Assembly: GCA_949286705.1 (NCBI GenBank)
Contig: CASEDF010000008.1
Coordinates: forward strand, 1 to 64,000
Length of the DNA stretch: 64,000 nucleotides
From: an uncultured bacterium
GTDB lineage: Bacteria; Cyanobacteriota; Vampirovibrionia; Gastranaerophilales; Gastranaerophilaceae
Direction of reading: 5' to 3'
The notes under the pieces were generated by a model. The model saw only the letters and a list, made by a program, of their open reading frames with translations, was not told the DNA's origin and searched no databases. A program made the translations under genes and the position numbers. Below are positions 8,485 through 18,132 of the stretch, piece after piece (position 1 is the stretch's first letter; every line of letters starts with the position of its first letter).

Positions 8485-9284
8485 TGAAAAAAATTATTGT
8501 TTTATTATTAATTTGTTTATCAATTAATTTTGCAGATGCAAAGCCTATTGAAATCTCTTATGATAATGGGATTTATCATATAGTTTTGACAGGTGAAAAA
8601 ATAAGACGCCGCGTAAAATTTGTAGCTTCAGAAAGTCTTATGTCGAACAGAGAAGCTCATATAAAAGGTAAGTCCGAGCTTACTATAAATGCCGGTTTTT
8701 TTGATCCCGAAAACGGTAAAACAATTTCTTATATCGTTACAGACAGAAATACGGCGGTAGATCCGATGTTTAACGAAAATATATATACTAATCCCGTATT
8801 GCGTAAAAATTTGGATAAACTTTTGAATCGTACCGAGTTCCGTGTTGTTGAATGTAATAATAAATATGAATATCAAATTGTAGAACATAAAAGCGGAGTG
8901 GATTTCGGCTGTAATATAATAACTTCAGCTCAAGCCGGACCTATGATTCTTCCTCAATTGCGTCTGGAAGAAGAGCTTTTTGTTATAAAAGATAAAGACG
9001 GAAATGTCGTAAGAGAATCCGCATCAGTTTTGCACAAAATGCCAAGAACAATTATCGGAATAAAAGACGGTGACGCACATATATTAATAATAACCGATAA
9101 GAATCCCATGGATATTTATGAAGTTCAAAAATTATGTAAAGAACTTGGATTTGACAGGGCAATGGCATTTGACGGCGGAAGTTCGACCTCAATGAACTAT
9201 AAAAAGGAAATTGAAGTAATATCCACGGCAGATGATAATGGCGGAAGATTACTCAAGTCTTTTATGATTATTCCCAAAAAATAA
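8484..9284 (+). CDS. Exported phosphodiester glycosidase (NAGPA/DUF2233) family protein
   Basis: 266 residues with a signal peptide (KKIIVLLLICLSINFADA). NAGFF near residue 69 and FDGGSSTSM near residue 235 are the hallmark motifs of the NAGPA family, whose members cleave phosphodiester-linked sugars. It is the third gene of the lptB operon with a one-base overlap (TAATG), which suggests a role in trimming or remodelling envelope glycopolymers in the periplasm. The family is well supported; the substrate is inferred from context only. Confidence 0.8.
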   Translation: MKKIIVLLLICLSINFADAKPIEISYDNGIYHIVLTGEKIRRRVKFVASESLMSNREAHIKGKSELTINAGFFDPENGKTISYIVTDRNTAVDPMFNENIYTNPVLRKNLDKLLNRTEFRVVECNNKYEYQIVEHKSGVDFGCNIITSAQAGPMILPQLRLEEELFVIKDKDGNVVRESASVLHKMPRTIIGIKDGDAHILIITDKNPMDIYEVQKLCKELGFDRAMAFDGGSSTSMNYKKEIEVISTADDNGGRLLKSFMIIPKK

Positions 9285-9300
9285 ATTATCTGTCGGATAT

Positions 9301-10266
9301 TCACTTAAAGTAAGTATTTTTTAATATCATAATTTTTTCAAATGACTTTTCAATATTTTCGGAGAGTTCTTTGTCATATTGAGCTTTTTGAGCAATTGTT
9401 TCAATGGCATTTATTGTATCGGGATTTGAATTTCTGTAGATAAACATATTTAAGCCCGCACGTATTCCTAATTCTATTGCTTCAACTGTACCAAATTTTG
9501 CAACGCCTTTCATAATCATGTCATCGGAGATTATGATGCCATTGAATCCGAGTTTATTTCTTAAATAGTTAATTGCATTGGGGCTTAAACTTGTCGGGAT
9601 TTCTTCCTTTTCAAAACATGTACAATGAAGATGCGCTGCCATTATCATGTCTATTTCTTTGGCGCAGGCTTTAAATGGTTTGATGTGAATTTTTTCCATT
9701 TCTTCAAGTGATAAATTTATTTCGGGCAAAGTTAGATGACTATCCGTATTGGCATCGCCGTGTCCAGGAAAATGTTTGGCACAAGGGATTATACCGTTTT
9801 TTTGAAAAGTTTTTGCGACGATTTTTTCGGCTTTTATGACATCGTCAGGGTTTGAAGAGTAGGAGCGTTCTCCTATAATCGGGTTCGCAGGGTTTGTATT
9901 AACATCAATACACGGTGCGAAATTGAGATTTATCCCGTAATCTTTTAACTCTTTTGCAATTTTTTCGGATTGTTTTTGCAGAAAATCAAAACCTTTTTGA
10001 AGCGCATATTTTGCCGACAAATATTTTTTCCCGTTATGAATATTTTCCGTTCGTTCAACCCGTCCGCCTTCCTGATCAATAGATAAAAATGGAGGAGTCA
10101 AAGCAAACGATTTACATTCTTGAATTAAATTTTTAAACTGATTTTTATTCTGGATATCTGCTGTGAAAAATATAATTCCGCCCAGATTGTTTTTGAGCGC
10201 CTCTTTATATAAACCGCCTTCGGTGCCGAGAATAAATATCTGATAAAGTTTTTTTCTTAAATCCAT
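9301..10266 (-). CDS. nagZ: Beta-N-acetylhexosaminidase (GH3)
   Basis: 321 residues. It has the GH3/NagZ motifs SIDQEGGRVER (about residues 60-70), GERSYSSNP, and the KHFPGHGDANTDSH loop that carries the catalytic His-Asp pair; IISDDMIMKG contains the nucleophile Asp. NagZ removes N-acetylglucosamine from peptidoglycan turnover products. No signal peptide, so cytoplasmic. There is no ribosome binding site; a TAAAAT box lies six bases before the ATG. It is divergent from pgeF across 56 bases. Assignment is firm. Confidence 0.92.
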   Translation of the reverse strand: MDLRKKLYQIFILGTEGGLYKEALKNNLGGIIFFTADIQNKNQFKNLIQECKSFALTPPFLSIDQEGGRVERTENIHNGKKYLSAKYALQKGFDFLQKQSEKIAKELKDYGINLNFAPCIDVNTNPANPIIGERSYSSNPDDVIKAEKIVAKTFQKNGIIPCAKHFPGHGDANTDSHLTLPEINLSLEEMEKIHIKPFKACAKEIDMIMAAHLHCTCFEKEEIPTSLSPNAINYLRNKLGFNGIIISDDMIMKGVAKFGTVEAIELGIRAGLNMFIYRNSNPDTINAIETIAQKAQYDKELSENIEKSFEKIMILKNTYFK

Positions 10267-10278
10267 ATAAATATTTTA
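10264..10278 (-). promoter_or_regulatory. -10 box six bases before nagZ ATG
   Basis: TAAAAT (10273-10278, minus strand), six bases, then ATG at 10266, without a Shine-Dalgarno sequence. Predicted leaderless. Confidence 0.5.
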
Positions 10279-10310
10279 GCATAATAAGTAATATATTTGA
10301 TGTTTTGTTG

Positions 10311-10325
10311 TATAGTATTAATATG
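10311..10325 (+). promoter_or_regulatory. -10 box six bases before pgeF ATG
   Basis: TATAGT (10311-10316), six bases, then ATG 10323. No Shine-Dalgarno sequence. This decides the start in favour of 10323 over the in-frame TTG at 10305. Confidence 0.5.
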
Positions 10326-11042
10326 TTTTATTTTGATAAAATTTCCGGCAAAAACATTTTAAAATCCGATTTAATCACGGAGATTGAAAATTTTTTTACT
10401 ACTCGTGAAACAGTAATAAAATCTTCAGAGCCGCATATGGACAATGTTGTTGCCGATAACAAAAAATTTATTTGCGATTATTTAGGTGTCGAAGAACTTA
10501 TTTCCCCCGTACAAACTCATAGTGCGAATATTCATTATACAAATATAGGTATAAGAGATTATCAGGATACGGATGCGTTAATTTTGGATAATAAAAAACA
10601 GGCGGTGTTTTTGAATTTTGCTGATTGTACACCGGTAATCTTATATGATAAAAAACTGCATACAGCTGCAATTTGTCATGCCGGCTGGCGCGGAACCGTA
10701 CAACAAATTGTTGTTAAGACAATTAGAAAAATGAATTCTAATCCTTGTGATATTCTGGCTGTTATAGGTCCGGCAATTTCTATTTGCTGTTATAATGTCG
10801 GAAAGGATGTTTTTGAACAGTTGAAAGCGACTGTTGATAATTTTGACGGACTATACAGGCAGCAAAATGAGGAAGTATTTGTAGATTTAAAAGGTATAAA
10901 TGCGCGGCAGCTTAATGAATTCGGGGTGGAAAAAATTGATATCTGTCCATATTGTACATGTTGTGATAATGATATATTTTTTTCATACAGAAAAGAAAAT
11001 GCTACAACAAACCGTCATAGTGCAGTTATAAAATTACGTTAA
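10323..11042 (+). CDS. pgeF: Polyphenol oxidase / purine nucleosidase family protein (YfiH/LACC1)
   Basis: 239 residues from the ATG at 10323. Family motifs are clear: PVQTHSANI, NFADCTPVILYD, CHAGWRGTVQQIV (metal-binding Cys-His), GPAISICCYNVG and the C-terminal NDIFFSYRKE plus TTNRHSAVI. Members act on purine nucleosides, and E. coli PgeF (YfiH) corrects wrongly amidated peptidoglycan precursors. The neighbouring nagZ makes a cell-wall link plausible, but this is inference. A long uninterrupted GC-poor stretch follows, where the island begins. Confidence 0.88.
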   Translation: MFYFDKISGKNILKSDLITEIENFFTTRETVIKSSEPHMDNVVADNKKFICDYLGVEELISPVQTHSANIHYTNIGIRDYQDTDALILDNKKQAVFLNFADCTPVILYDKKLHTAAICHAGWRGTVQQIVVKTIRKMNSNPCDILAVIGPAISICCYNVGKDVFEQLKATVDNFDGLYRQQNEEVFVDLKGINARQLNEFGVEKIDICPYCTCCDNDIFFSYRKENATTNRHSAVIKLR

Positions 11043-11128
11043 TATGAAAGAAATTATAATTTAACATACAGAATAAGATGTAATTAACTATGAGATGGAG
11101 ATTTGCCTTCGTATTTTTCATGATTATT

Positions 11129-11935
11129 TTAATTTCTAAAATATTTATTATTTGTTGGGTTGATATCGTTTAAATAACTATATGCCCAGTCTAACCATTC
11201 ATTATCACTGGCATCATTATTATTTTTTATGTAGTCTAAAAATTCTTTTACAATGCAAAGTTCTTTCCACTTTTTGCTATCTTCTAGTAATTTTCGTCTT
11301 TTATAGTTTTCATACTTTATATATTCTTGCCTTATATTTTCTTGTTCTTTAATAAAAGGGTTATAGGTTTGTATTTGACGCTGCCTACATTCTCTAATTT
11401 TATCTTGTCGTTCTTTTTCCAGACGTTCCTTTTTTAATTTATCAATTTTTTTGATTACATATAAAATCGTCTTTGAGATAGCTTGTTCTATTGTTATATC
11501 TTTTGTTTCTTTGTAGTCTCTAGACTCCCAAGAATATTTGTCATAAACAGCAATTTTTAGATATGGAGTTTCTTTTGTTGTATATTTACTCTCAACTTGT
11601 CCGTTTGCATAGATAAGAACTTTTTTAATTTTAGGGTATGGCATAGTTTCTTTAGAATAATAAAATTTGTTATCAAAAGGATTGTAAATTAAATCTGTTG
11701 CACGGTGTATATAGTTTGCTTTCGGCATGGTATTTTGAAAAGGAATATCTTTTTTTAAAACACATCTTGACGAAACATAACATTCATAATCACACCAGTT
11801 GTTTTTCTTTTTAATTTCGTCACACCTTTTTCTGCATTCATTTTCCTCCCCGCTCATAATAACGTAATACCAACCGTCACTATTTTCGGTTTTGTATAGA
11901 ATTGCGCATATTGGATATAAAAATTCATCATTCAT
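11129..11935 (-). CDS. Unknown protein, coiled-coil rich, divergent to the WYL gene
   Basis: 268 residues that I do not recognise. The N-terminal part has several cysteines (ECRKRCDEI, WCDYECYVSSRC); the C-terminal half (about 160-245) is a Lys/Arg/Glu-rich coiled coil. ATG 11935 is preceded by GAGGTG six bases away; a GTG three codons upstream overlaps that site and is less likely. It is divergent from the WYL gene, sharing a promoter region nearly identical to that between the WYL gene at 37796 and the unrelated MORN-repeat gene there. It may be an accessory or defence gene under WYL control. Confidence 0.6.
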   Translation of the reverse strand: MNDEFLYPICAILYKTENSDGWYYVIMSGEENECRKRCDEIKKKNNWCDYECYVSSRCVLKKDIPFQNTMPKANYIHRATDLIYNPFDNKFYYSKETMPYPKIKKVLIYANGQVESKYTTKETPYLKIAVYDKYSWESRDYKETKDITIEQAISKTILYVIKKIDKLKKERLEKERQDKIRECRQRQIQTYNPFIKEQENIRQEYIKYENYKRRKLLEDSKKWKELCIVKEFLDYIKNNNDASDNEWLDWAYSYLNDINPTNNKYFRN

Positions 11936-11968
11936 TTTTATCACCTCAATTATATCCTAACTTAACAT

Positions 11969-11985
11969 TGCGATAAATATGGTTA
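11969..11985. promoter_or_regulatory. WYL-locus operator candidate, site A
   Basis: TGCGATAAATATGGTTA matches three other sites in the window (18626, 37743, 39387) with consensus TGCGACAAATATGGTCA. It lies in the divergent promoter between 11935 and the WYL gene, overlapping the -35 area of the WYL gene (TTGCGA, TATAAT downstream). Confidence 0.55.
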
Positions 11986-12021
11986 TATTAGTGTATAATA
12001 AATTTAGTTTAGGAGAACGTT

Positions 12022-12984
12022 ATGTCAGATAAACCAAGATACTCAAGAATTTCAGATATTTTAGACCTTGCGATTTTTATGTCATCAAAAATTCAGGGGG
12101 TCACAATAACTGAAATAGCTGAGAGGTACAATGTTTCCCGCAGAACAGCAGAGCGTATGCGCGACAGCCTGACCTGTATTTTTCCGTTCGTTGATGAAAT
12201 TGAAACAGACGACACGCAAAAACACTGGGGATTTATAAATTATTCCATATCAAACCTGATTTCATTTACCCCGAAAGAGATTGCAAATATTGAGCAGCTT
12301 CAAAGACGCACTACAAATAAAGAGATGAAAGAAGAACTTGGAAAAACCATTGAAAAACTTAAATCCCTGAACCGAAAACACTCTCTGCCGTTAGAAAATA
12401 ACATTGAACTTTATATGCAGACAGAAGGCTATGCCGTTCGTCAGATGCCGCAGTATAAGATTAGCCTTAAAACATTAGAGGTTATTCGCGAGGCTGTTCA
12501 GCACTCAAAAATGGTTACAGGCATTTATCACGGCAAAGAACGGTTAATTGAAGCTTTAGGAATGATTTACGGAGAGAAAATCTATCTTGTTGCAAGAGAA
12601 AAAGCAAAGGGTGACGGGATTTATAATTATCTTTTGCACAAATTTGAAAATCTGAAATTAACAGAAAAAACCTTTGATAAAGGCGATTTTGACTTACAAA
12701 AGTACACAAATTTGTCGTTCGGGGTTTATCACGGAGAAATTTTGGAGGTAGAACTTTTGTTTTCGCAAGAATTGGCACCGGAGGCAAGCCAATTCAATTT
12801 TCACCCAACACAATCGGGGAAATGGAATGATGACGGAACTTATACGGTTTATTTTAAAGCAAGCGGCGGCAGGGAAATTATCTGGCATGTGTTCCGTTGG
12901 GGTGCCGGATGTAGAATTATAAAACCTGAGTCATTGCGAAAACAATATAAAAAATATTTGAAAGAAAATTTGGATAATTATTAA
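12022..12984 (+). CDS. WYL-domain transcriptional regulator, copy 1
   Basis: 320 residues. The N-terminal winged helix-turn-helix (about 12-60, EIAERYNVSRRTAERMRDSL) is followed by a central WYL-type ligand-sensing domain (about 150-225, containing LGMIYGEKIYLVAREK) and a C-terminal WCX-like part. The layout matches BrxR/CapW regulators that repress phage-defence operons. It differs from copy 2 (37796-38758) at only a few dozen residues or fewer. AGGAG lies before the ATG. Downstream, the CRISPR array starts 61 bases after its stop codon. Regulation of the CRISPR locus itself is possible but not shown. Confidence 0.85.
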   Translation: MSDKPRYSRISDILDLAIFMSSKIQGVTITEIAERYNVSRRTAERMRDSLTCIFPFVDEIETDDTQKHWGFINYSISNLISFTPKEIANIEQLQRRTTNKEMKEELGKTIEKLKSLNRKHSLPLENNIELYMQTEGYAVRQMPQYKISLKTLEVIREAVQHSKMVTGIYHGKERLIEALGMIYGEKIYLVAREKAKGDGIYNYLLHKFENLKLTEKTFDKGDFDLQKYTNLSFGVYHGEILEVELLFSQELAPEASQFNFHPTQSGKWNDDGTYTVYFKASGGREIIWHVFRWGAGCRIIKPESLRKQYKKYLKENLDNY

Positions 12985-13045
12985 AAGGTTTTTGGGGTTT
13001 GTATTTATTATAAAATAGATACGCATTTATGCGTAATTCTTCTAG

Positions 13046-13740
13046 GTTATAGTTTCCTTTCGAAAGTATTTATTGTATAATGAACGTAATGGCAATGCAT
13101 TTGCAGTGAAGTTATAGTTTCCTTTCGAAAGTATTTATTGTATAATTCATTGTTAAATCTCCTTATCTATTGAACGGTTATAGTTTCCTTTCGAAAGTAT
13201 TTATTGTATAATGAAAACCGTAAAATATATGGCTTATGCAAAGTTATAGTTTCCTTTCGAAAGTATTTATTGTATAATTTATTTATGTGTGTTATAATGA
13301 ATGTATGAGTTATAGTTTCCTTTCGAAAGTATTTATTGTATAATTAAGCCCTGCCTCATCTAACACTTTTTCGTGTTATAGTTTCCTTTCGAAAGTATTT
13401 ATTGTATAATACTTGTTGGTAAAATCATATCCAATGATGAGTTATAGTTTCCTTTCGAAAGTATTTATTGTATAATTTTGCAGGCTATGTTGTCAAAATA
13501 AGGTGTGTTATAGTTTCCTTTCGAAAGTATTTATTGTATAATAAGGTTGATAATACGGTTTTACATTTTCTAGTTATAGTTTCCTTTCGAAAGTATTTAT
13601 TGTATAATAATCAAGCCCGACAACATTCACACCGCGTGGTTATAGTTTCCTTTCGAAAGTATTTATTGTATAATTTTTAAAGTTTTTGTAAAACCATTAA
13701 CAAAGTTATAGTTTCCTTTCGAAAGTATTTATTGTATAAT
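13046..13740 (+). CRISPR. Type II-C CRISPR array, 11 repeats and 10 spacers
   Basis: Eleven identical 36-base repeats, beginning GTTATAGTTTCC and ending TATTTATTGTATAAT, start at 13046, 13111, 13177, 13243, 13309, 13375, 13441, 13507, 13573, 13639 and 13705. The ten spacers are unique; nine are 30 bases and the first is 29. The repeat is complementary to the tracrRNA anti-repeat at 18130-18164, which fixes transcription on the plus strand, toward cas2. Every repeat ends in a perfect -10 box (TATAAT), as in type II-C arrays where each crRNA has its own promoter. No spacer matches anything I can see in the window. The absence of any degenerate repeat suggests a young or active array. Confidence 0.98.
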
Positions 13741-13797
13741 ACCAAACTATAGAACCCAAGAAAGACAATGAGTTTGGTATTTTTATTATAAAAAATT

Positions 13798-14103
13798 TTA
13801 GAATAAAAGAAGTTGTTCACAGCCAATAATTTCTTCTTTTTCCGGTTTTCCGACAAGAAAAAGCATGCCTCCGTATTGTTTGTCTGTTACCTGAAGAATT
13901 CGGACGTTGCCTTCAGGCGGAATAATTTGTTTAATTCGGCGAATCTCTCTATCTACAATATCTTGTCCGCGGCATGTTCTGCAATAAACAGAAAATTGGA
14001 GCATAATAAAACCTTCATTAAGTAATTGTTTTCTGAAGCGGGTTGCTATTTTTCGCTGTTTCTTTTGAGTTACAGGAAGATCAAAGAATACAAATAATCT
14101 CAT
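13798..14103 (-). CDS. cas2: CRISPR-associated endoribonuclease-family protein Cas2
   Basis: 101 residues from MRLFVFFDLPV, the standard Cas2 N-terminus with the metal-binding Asp. With Cas1 it forms the spacer-integration complex. An ATG at 14130 in the same frame overlaps the cas1 stop (ATGA) and would add nine residues; the internal ATG fits the family better. The gene ends 58 bases from the last CRISPR repeat and converges on the array. Confidence 0.95.
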   Translation of the reverse strand: MRLFVFFDLPVTQKKQRKIATRFRKQLLNEGFIMLQFSVYCRTCRGQDIVDREIRRIKQIIPPEGNVRILQVTDKQYGGMLFLVGKPEKEEIIGCEQLLLF

Positions 14104-14126
14104 AAAAATATCGTCACCTTTTACGC

Positions 14127-15008
14127 TCATTTTGCCTCAATAAATTGTGGAAGTTCCAATATATTGCTGTCATTTTGTTCAAGACTTTTTGCAAAAGTTT
14201 GGCAGACCCTTTCGCAGGCATTTTGAACTGTAATTTGTTCACCTTTATACCGGCACTGCATGTTTAATATATTCAAAAGACAGGCTTTATCTTGTTTGGA
14301 TAATTCAGGTTCATTTAAAGTTTGCATATTTGATACAACCAAATCAACAAATGGTCTAAATGGTTCTATTAAATCTTCAATCAGATTAAAAGAGTTAAGT
14401 TCATTACAATGATGAACTCCCAGACATGGAACAAGACCGCTTGATGACACGAATTTTGCCAGTGTACCTCTGATTATTGCATACCCGTAATCCAGCGCTG
14501 CATTATGTTTTGTGTCTGCATGCCGTTTAAAATTTTCAAACAGCAGCCCCCAGTATTGTTTTGAAACGTATGCTTCTATATTGGTTGTATCACCAGATTT
14601 AACTTTTTCACAAAAATAATCTAAAATATCATTATCAAATAGTATTTTTAGGACATTAGACTGATTTTTAATTTTTTGTTTTATAATTTTTTGCCATAAT
14701 CGTTTTTTCAAAGGTTCAGACATATTTATATGATTAAAAGCAATTTTTGTATTTCTACTATGCTGGTAAAATGGTGTCAAAATCACATTTGGTTGATGTT
14801 TTTTATCACAGGAAAACAATGTGATATTATATTCACCACATGCAGACAAAAGATAGTTTGTAACTTCTATCTGCATATTTTCAAGTATTATTGTAGAAAT
14901 ATCTTCAAGCGGGATTTTTACCTCGCTATCTTGTGATGAATACATAAGTTGAAAGTTCTTCACACTAAGTTTACAAGGATTGCTAAACAAAAGAGTTTTA
15001 TATCCCAT
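14127..15008 (-). CDS. cas1: CRISPR-associated integrase Cas1 (type II)
   Basis: 293 residues, type II length. The N-terminal beta domain (MGYKTLLFSNPCKLSVKN) and the helical catalytic domain are both present. The metal ligands expected in the family are visible: Glu in NIEAYVSKQYW, His in CLGVHHCNELNSFNL, and Glu/Asp in DLIEPFRPFVD. It integrates new spacers with Cas2. It overlaps the end of cas9 by 11 bases and the upstream ATG of cas2 by four, so cas9-cas1-cas2 is one operon. There is no cas4 or csn2, which marks subtype II-C. Confidence 0.96.
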   Translation of the reverse strand: MGYKTLLFSNPCKLSVKNFQLMYSSQDSEVKIPLEDISTIILENMQIEVTNYLLSACGEYNITLFSCDKKHQPNVILTPFYQHSRNTKIAFNHINMSEPLKKRLWQKIIKQKIKNQSNVLKILFDNDILDYFCEKVKSGDTTNIEAYVSKQYWGLLFENFKRHADTKHNAALDYGYAIIRGTLAKFVSSSGLVPCLGVHHCNELNSFNLIEDLIEPFRPFVDLVVSNMQTLNEPELSKQDKACLLNILNMQCRYKGEQITVQNACERVCQTFAKSLEQNDSNILELPQFIEAK

Positions 15009-18000
15009 GTTTTACCTTTCTTTTCATTTTTATTGGTAATCGTTTTTCATGTTTTACCTCATGATAATCACCAAGTATTCCGACTTGATATTTTTTTATG
15101 TAAGCTGCCGTTTTTGTAGAAAAACGAACCCCTTTTTGAACTCTATCAGGAGCATCTAAAACAATTCTGCCGCTATCTATATCACAACCTTTATAATATC
15201 CTAAAAATTCATCTTCAGGTTTTCCTGTTGAGTTTATTGCTATCAAAGTATCCGGGAAAAGACTAAAAAGGAAAGTGTAATCTTCTGTCATTTCAATCCA
15301 ACCATTTTTTCCTTTATTTATAGCCTTATTTGGTAATTTTTTGCCGAAATCAGATACATAAATCGGTACCAAGAAAAATTCGTTTTTGCCTTTTTTATTC
15401 TTTTTGGTAAAGACATCCAATCTGGGCATTGACGCGTTTTTAGCAAAGCCTCCTCTTACCAGAATACCGGAAGTACTAGAATCTTTAATTTTTATTGATT
15501 TTATCTCATGCGGATGTTGCCCTTTTGCTATTTTTTCTTCGGATAAAGGCATGTATACCGGTTCTGCAAAAGCTTTTTTAGGATCATTATTAAATTTTTC
15601 TAATCTTTCTTTTAAAAGATTATAGATTTTATAATTTCGTTCTTTGTCAAACATTTGTTCCAATTTTTTTAGATCAATCGTTTCAATAGGTGTTTTAACC
15701 GTAGTAAAGCCTTTATCAAGATGTTTTGCGCTTCTTATTGTTGCGTCATGCAATTCTCCTTTAATGGACTTTCTAACGGCTCTTGATACAAAAACATGTT
15801 TTAATGACTGTTCAAGATCTTCCGAAAAAGTTTTCCATGGTTTTTTAAAGTGAGGTTTTCTGTCTTTTGTATAATCATAATTTTCAAGTCTGGCAGAAAC
15901 AGTAGACAAATATTGAACCATGCCTTGTGTTGAGCAAGCAAGAACCGCTGCATCAAGTGCATGATGTTTGTCACTTTCGTCTCTATTTTTGGTAAGTCCC
16001 CATTGCGTTCGTAAAAATGCCGTTAGAGCACCATTCCTTGTTTCGACTTTGAGATTATTATTAAAATCAAGATTTTCTTTTATATAATCTTTGACAAATT
16101 TAGCAATGTATCTTGTATCGTTTAAATTTCTTGATTTAAATCCTTCCTGTTCGTATTTTTTCTTAGTTAAACGATTAACTTTTGCTTGTTTCAGATGGTA
16201 AGATTTGACGCGTTGTACAAATTCATACCATTTATTTTCACCAATATATTCATACGGTATTTTATTTCCTTTTTGTCTATTCTCATCCGTCAGACAGAGT
16301 ACCTTATTATTTAAACTATCATCAAAACTCCTTGAATAAGGAATAATATGATCTATATCTACATAGTCAGATTCAATAAGTCTTTTGGGATCAATATATT
16401 TGCCTGAATAAACACAAAAACCTCCTTGTTCTTCCCAAAGACGAAATTTGAGAAGGTTGCTTTTAGGATTCTCCGGATCAAGTCCATGTTCTATGCATCT
16501 TTGTCTTGCTTTTTCCTTTTCTGCCTGGAATTCATTTTGAGCATTCTTAATCTTTCGTCTTTCAGTAACAGATTTGGATAAATCTCTGGACATTTCAATA
16601 ATTACAGCATCGAAATGACCATATTTTTTGATCAAAGAATTTACTACTTTTCTTGTTTGAGATATAGCCCTGTTTACAACAGGATTTGTTGTGAGTTCCT
16701 CTTGACTCAAAACAGGAAGTATAGACTGTCTCGCTTTTTTATTATTTTCAATTTTGTAACCGGCTTTTTCGCATGCTTCACTATATTTCATACCTTGCAT
16801 CATAAATGGAATAAGTTTTTTCATTGCTTTAATTGAAAGATGTGCAGTTTTGTTCATTGATAGCCCTTTAACGAGATTTATTATTGTATTTTCAAATCCT
16901 TTTTCGTTTAAGGCTTTTTCTATACTTTCATCACTTTTTTCACAAGTTAAAACTAAAGCAATATTATTAAAGAAATTTTCATCATTTTTTATTGCATCAA
17001 AATATGACTTTCCGAGTTCTGAATCTACTATTACTTTTTTTATGGCATGATAATTTTTAAGTTCAATTAAAGTTGTATTTTCAATATCTGTAGATTGTCC
17101 TTTTGAATTAATTTTTCCATAATTTAACGTTAAAAATTTAGTAGTATCATCCAGACACAATTCTTTTCGCAATTGTTTATATGTAACTTTAGTAAGTTTA
17201 TGAGCAAGATTTATAGCATCTTCAATTTCTTCCGCGGCAAGAAATCTTGTATCACCCAAATCGTTAATTAAGCGCAGATTGACAAGTTTATTTAAAGCAA
17301 TAAAAATTTCTGATGTATAAGAGCATTTTGGAGCTCTCATTTGCTCAGGTTCAAAAATACAAGGAGTATCTATAGGAATTGATTTTAAAGGCCTTTGGTA
17401 AAAAGCTATTTCTTTATAACCATTTTCTATTTCTTCACTTGCAATATCAGAACCTAAATCACGCTGTACTTTAAAAATAGTTTCTATTTCTTGCTTTAAC
17501 AAATCTCTTGAGATAGATTTGTTATATTTTCCTGCTTTATTTCTTTTTGTTTCACCATTAGTATATTTAAGTGCAAACATTTCGCCGACGGTTCTGTATT
17601 TCCCCTGTTCAAAATTTTCTGTTGTTTCTTTGATTGATTTTAATAAATCTCCTTCTGTTTTTACTTCTTCGGATTTTCTTATAGATTTAAATCCTCTACG
17701 TTTTGCAATGTGTATTAAAATTCTATAAAATTCAATATTGCTTAATTTTCTTTCCAGAGCTTCTTTACGTAAATTCCACACGTCTGTATTCATTTCAGGT
17801 GAATTGTAAATAGTTTCGATTTCTGATTGAGTAATAAATTTTTTTTTCAATAAAAATTTCCTAATATTATATAAGCGACTTGCACGTCTTGACAACCTGC
17901 GTCGTGAACTTCTCGCTTCTCTTCTGGGCAATGCCAATGATGACCCGTCTTTTGGATGTTCAGCCGCAGTAAAAATTCTGACACCTAAATCTATAATTTC

Positions 18001-18084
18001 TCCGGTATGCTCTTTTTCATCAAGTTCTATAATTGAGTGTCCGACTGATGCAATACCTATATCAAGACCTAATACTTTAATCAT
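14998..18084 (-). CDS. cas9: CRISPR effector nuclease Cas9 (type II-C)
   Basis: 1028 residues, in the compact II-C range. RuvC-I is at the N-terminus (VLGLDIGIASVGHS, Asp 8), followed by the Arg-rich bridge helix (RREARSSRRRLSRRASR). RuvC-II is VIIEMSRDLSKS; the HNH site is DYVDIDHIIPYSRSFDDS with NNKVL; RuvC-III is KHHALDAAVLA. All catalytic residues look intact. The start at 18084 has AAGGAG six bases upstream; a TTG seven codons earlier would overlap that site. It uses the tracrRNA encoded divergently at 18133-18216 and the array at 13046. The C-terminal domain should read the PAM, which cannot be deduced here. Confidence 0.97.
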   Translation of the reverse strand: MIKVLGLDIGIASVGHSIIELDEKEHTGEIIDLGVRIFTAAEHPKDGSSLALPRREARSSRRRLSRRASRLYNIRKFLLKKKFITQSEIETIYNSPEMNTDVWNLRKEALERKLSNIEFYRILIHIAKRRGFKSIRKSEEVKTEGDLLKSIKETTENFEQGKYRTVGEMFALKYTNGETKRNKAGKYNKSISRDLLKQEIETIFKVQRDLGSDIASEEIENGYKEIAFYQRPLKSIPIDTPCIFEPEQMRAPKCSYTSEIFIALNKLVNLRLINDLGDTRFLAAEEIEDAINLAHKLTKVTYKQLRKELCLDDTTKFLTLNYGKINSKGQSTDIENTTLIELKNYHAIKKVIVDSELGKSYFDAIKNDENFFNNIALVLTCEKSDESIEKALNEKGFENTIINLVKGLSMNKTAHLSIKAMKKLIPFMMQGMKYSEACEKAGYKIENNKKARQSILPVLSQEELTTNPVVNRAISQTRKVVNSLIKKYGHFDAVIIEMSRDLSKSVTERRKIKNAQNEFQAEKEKARQRCIEHGLDPENPKSNLLKFRLWEEQGGFCVYSGKYIDPKRLIESDYVDIDHIIPYSRSFDDSLNNKVLCLTDENRQKGNKIPYEYIGENKWYEFVQRVKSYHLKQAKVNRLTKKKYEQEGFKSRNLNDTRYIAKFVKDYIKENLDFNNNLKVETRNGALTAFLRTQWGLTKNRDESDKHHALDAAVLACSTQGMVQYLSTVSARLENYDYTKDRKPHFKKPWKTFSEDLEQSLKHVFVSRAVRKSIKGELHDATIRSAKHLDKGFTTVKTPIETIDLKKLEQMFDKERNYKIYNLLKERLEKFNNDPKKAFAEPVYMPLSEEKIAKGQHPHEIKSIKIKDSSTSGILVRGGFAKNASMPRLDVFTKKNKKGKNEFFLVPIYVSDFGKKLPNKAINKGKNGWIEMTEDYTFLFSLFPDTLIAINSTGKPEDEFLGYYKGCDIDSGRIVLDAPDRVQKGVRFSTKTAAYIKKYQVGILGDYHEVKHEKRLPIKMKRKVKHGI

Positions 18085-18098
18085 TTTATACTCCTTTA

Positions 18099-18126
18099 TT
18101 GACAAATAAATTTATTATTTTATAAT
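18099..18126 (+). promoter_or_regulatory. Consensus promoter of the tracrRNA
   Basis: TTGACA (18099-18104), a 16-base spacer, and TATAAT (18121-18126). The predicted start near 18133 lies at the beginning of the anti-repeat. Confidence 0.75.
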
Positions 18127-18132
18127 AATATC

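Noticed and set aside
12515-12888. Minus-strand open frames inside the WYL gene
   Set aside because: Shadows of the real gene on the opposite strand.
13468-13680. Open frame across three CRISPR repeats
   Set aside because: It is made of the repeated 36-base unit and spacers; no coding signal.
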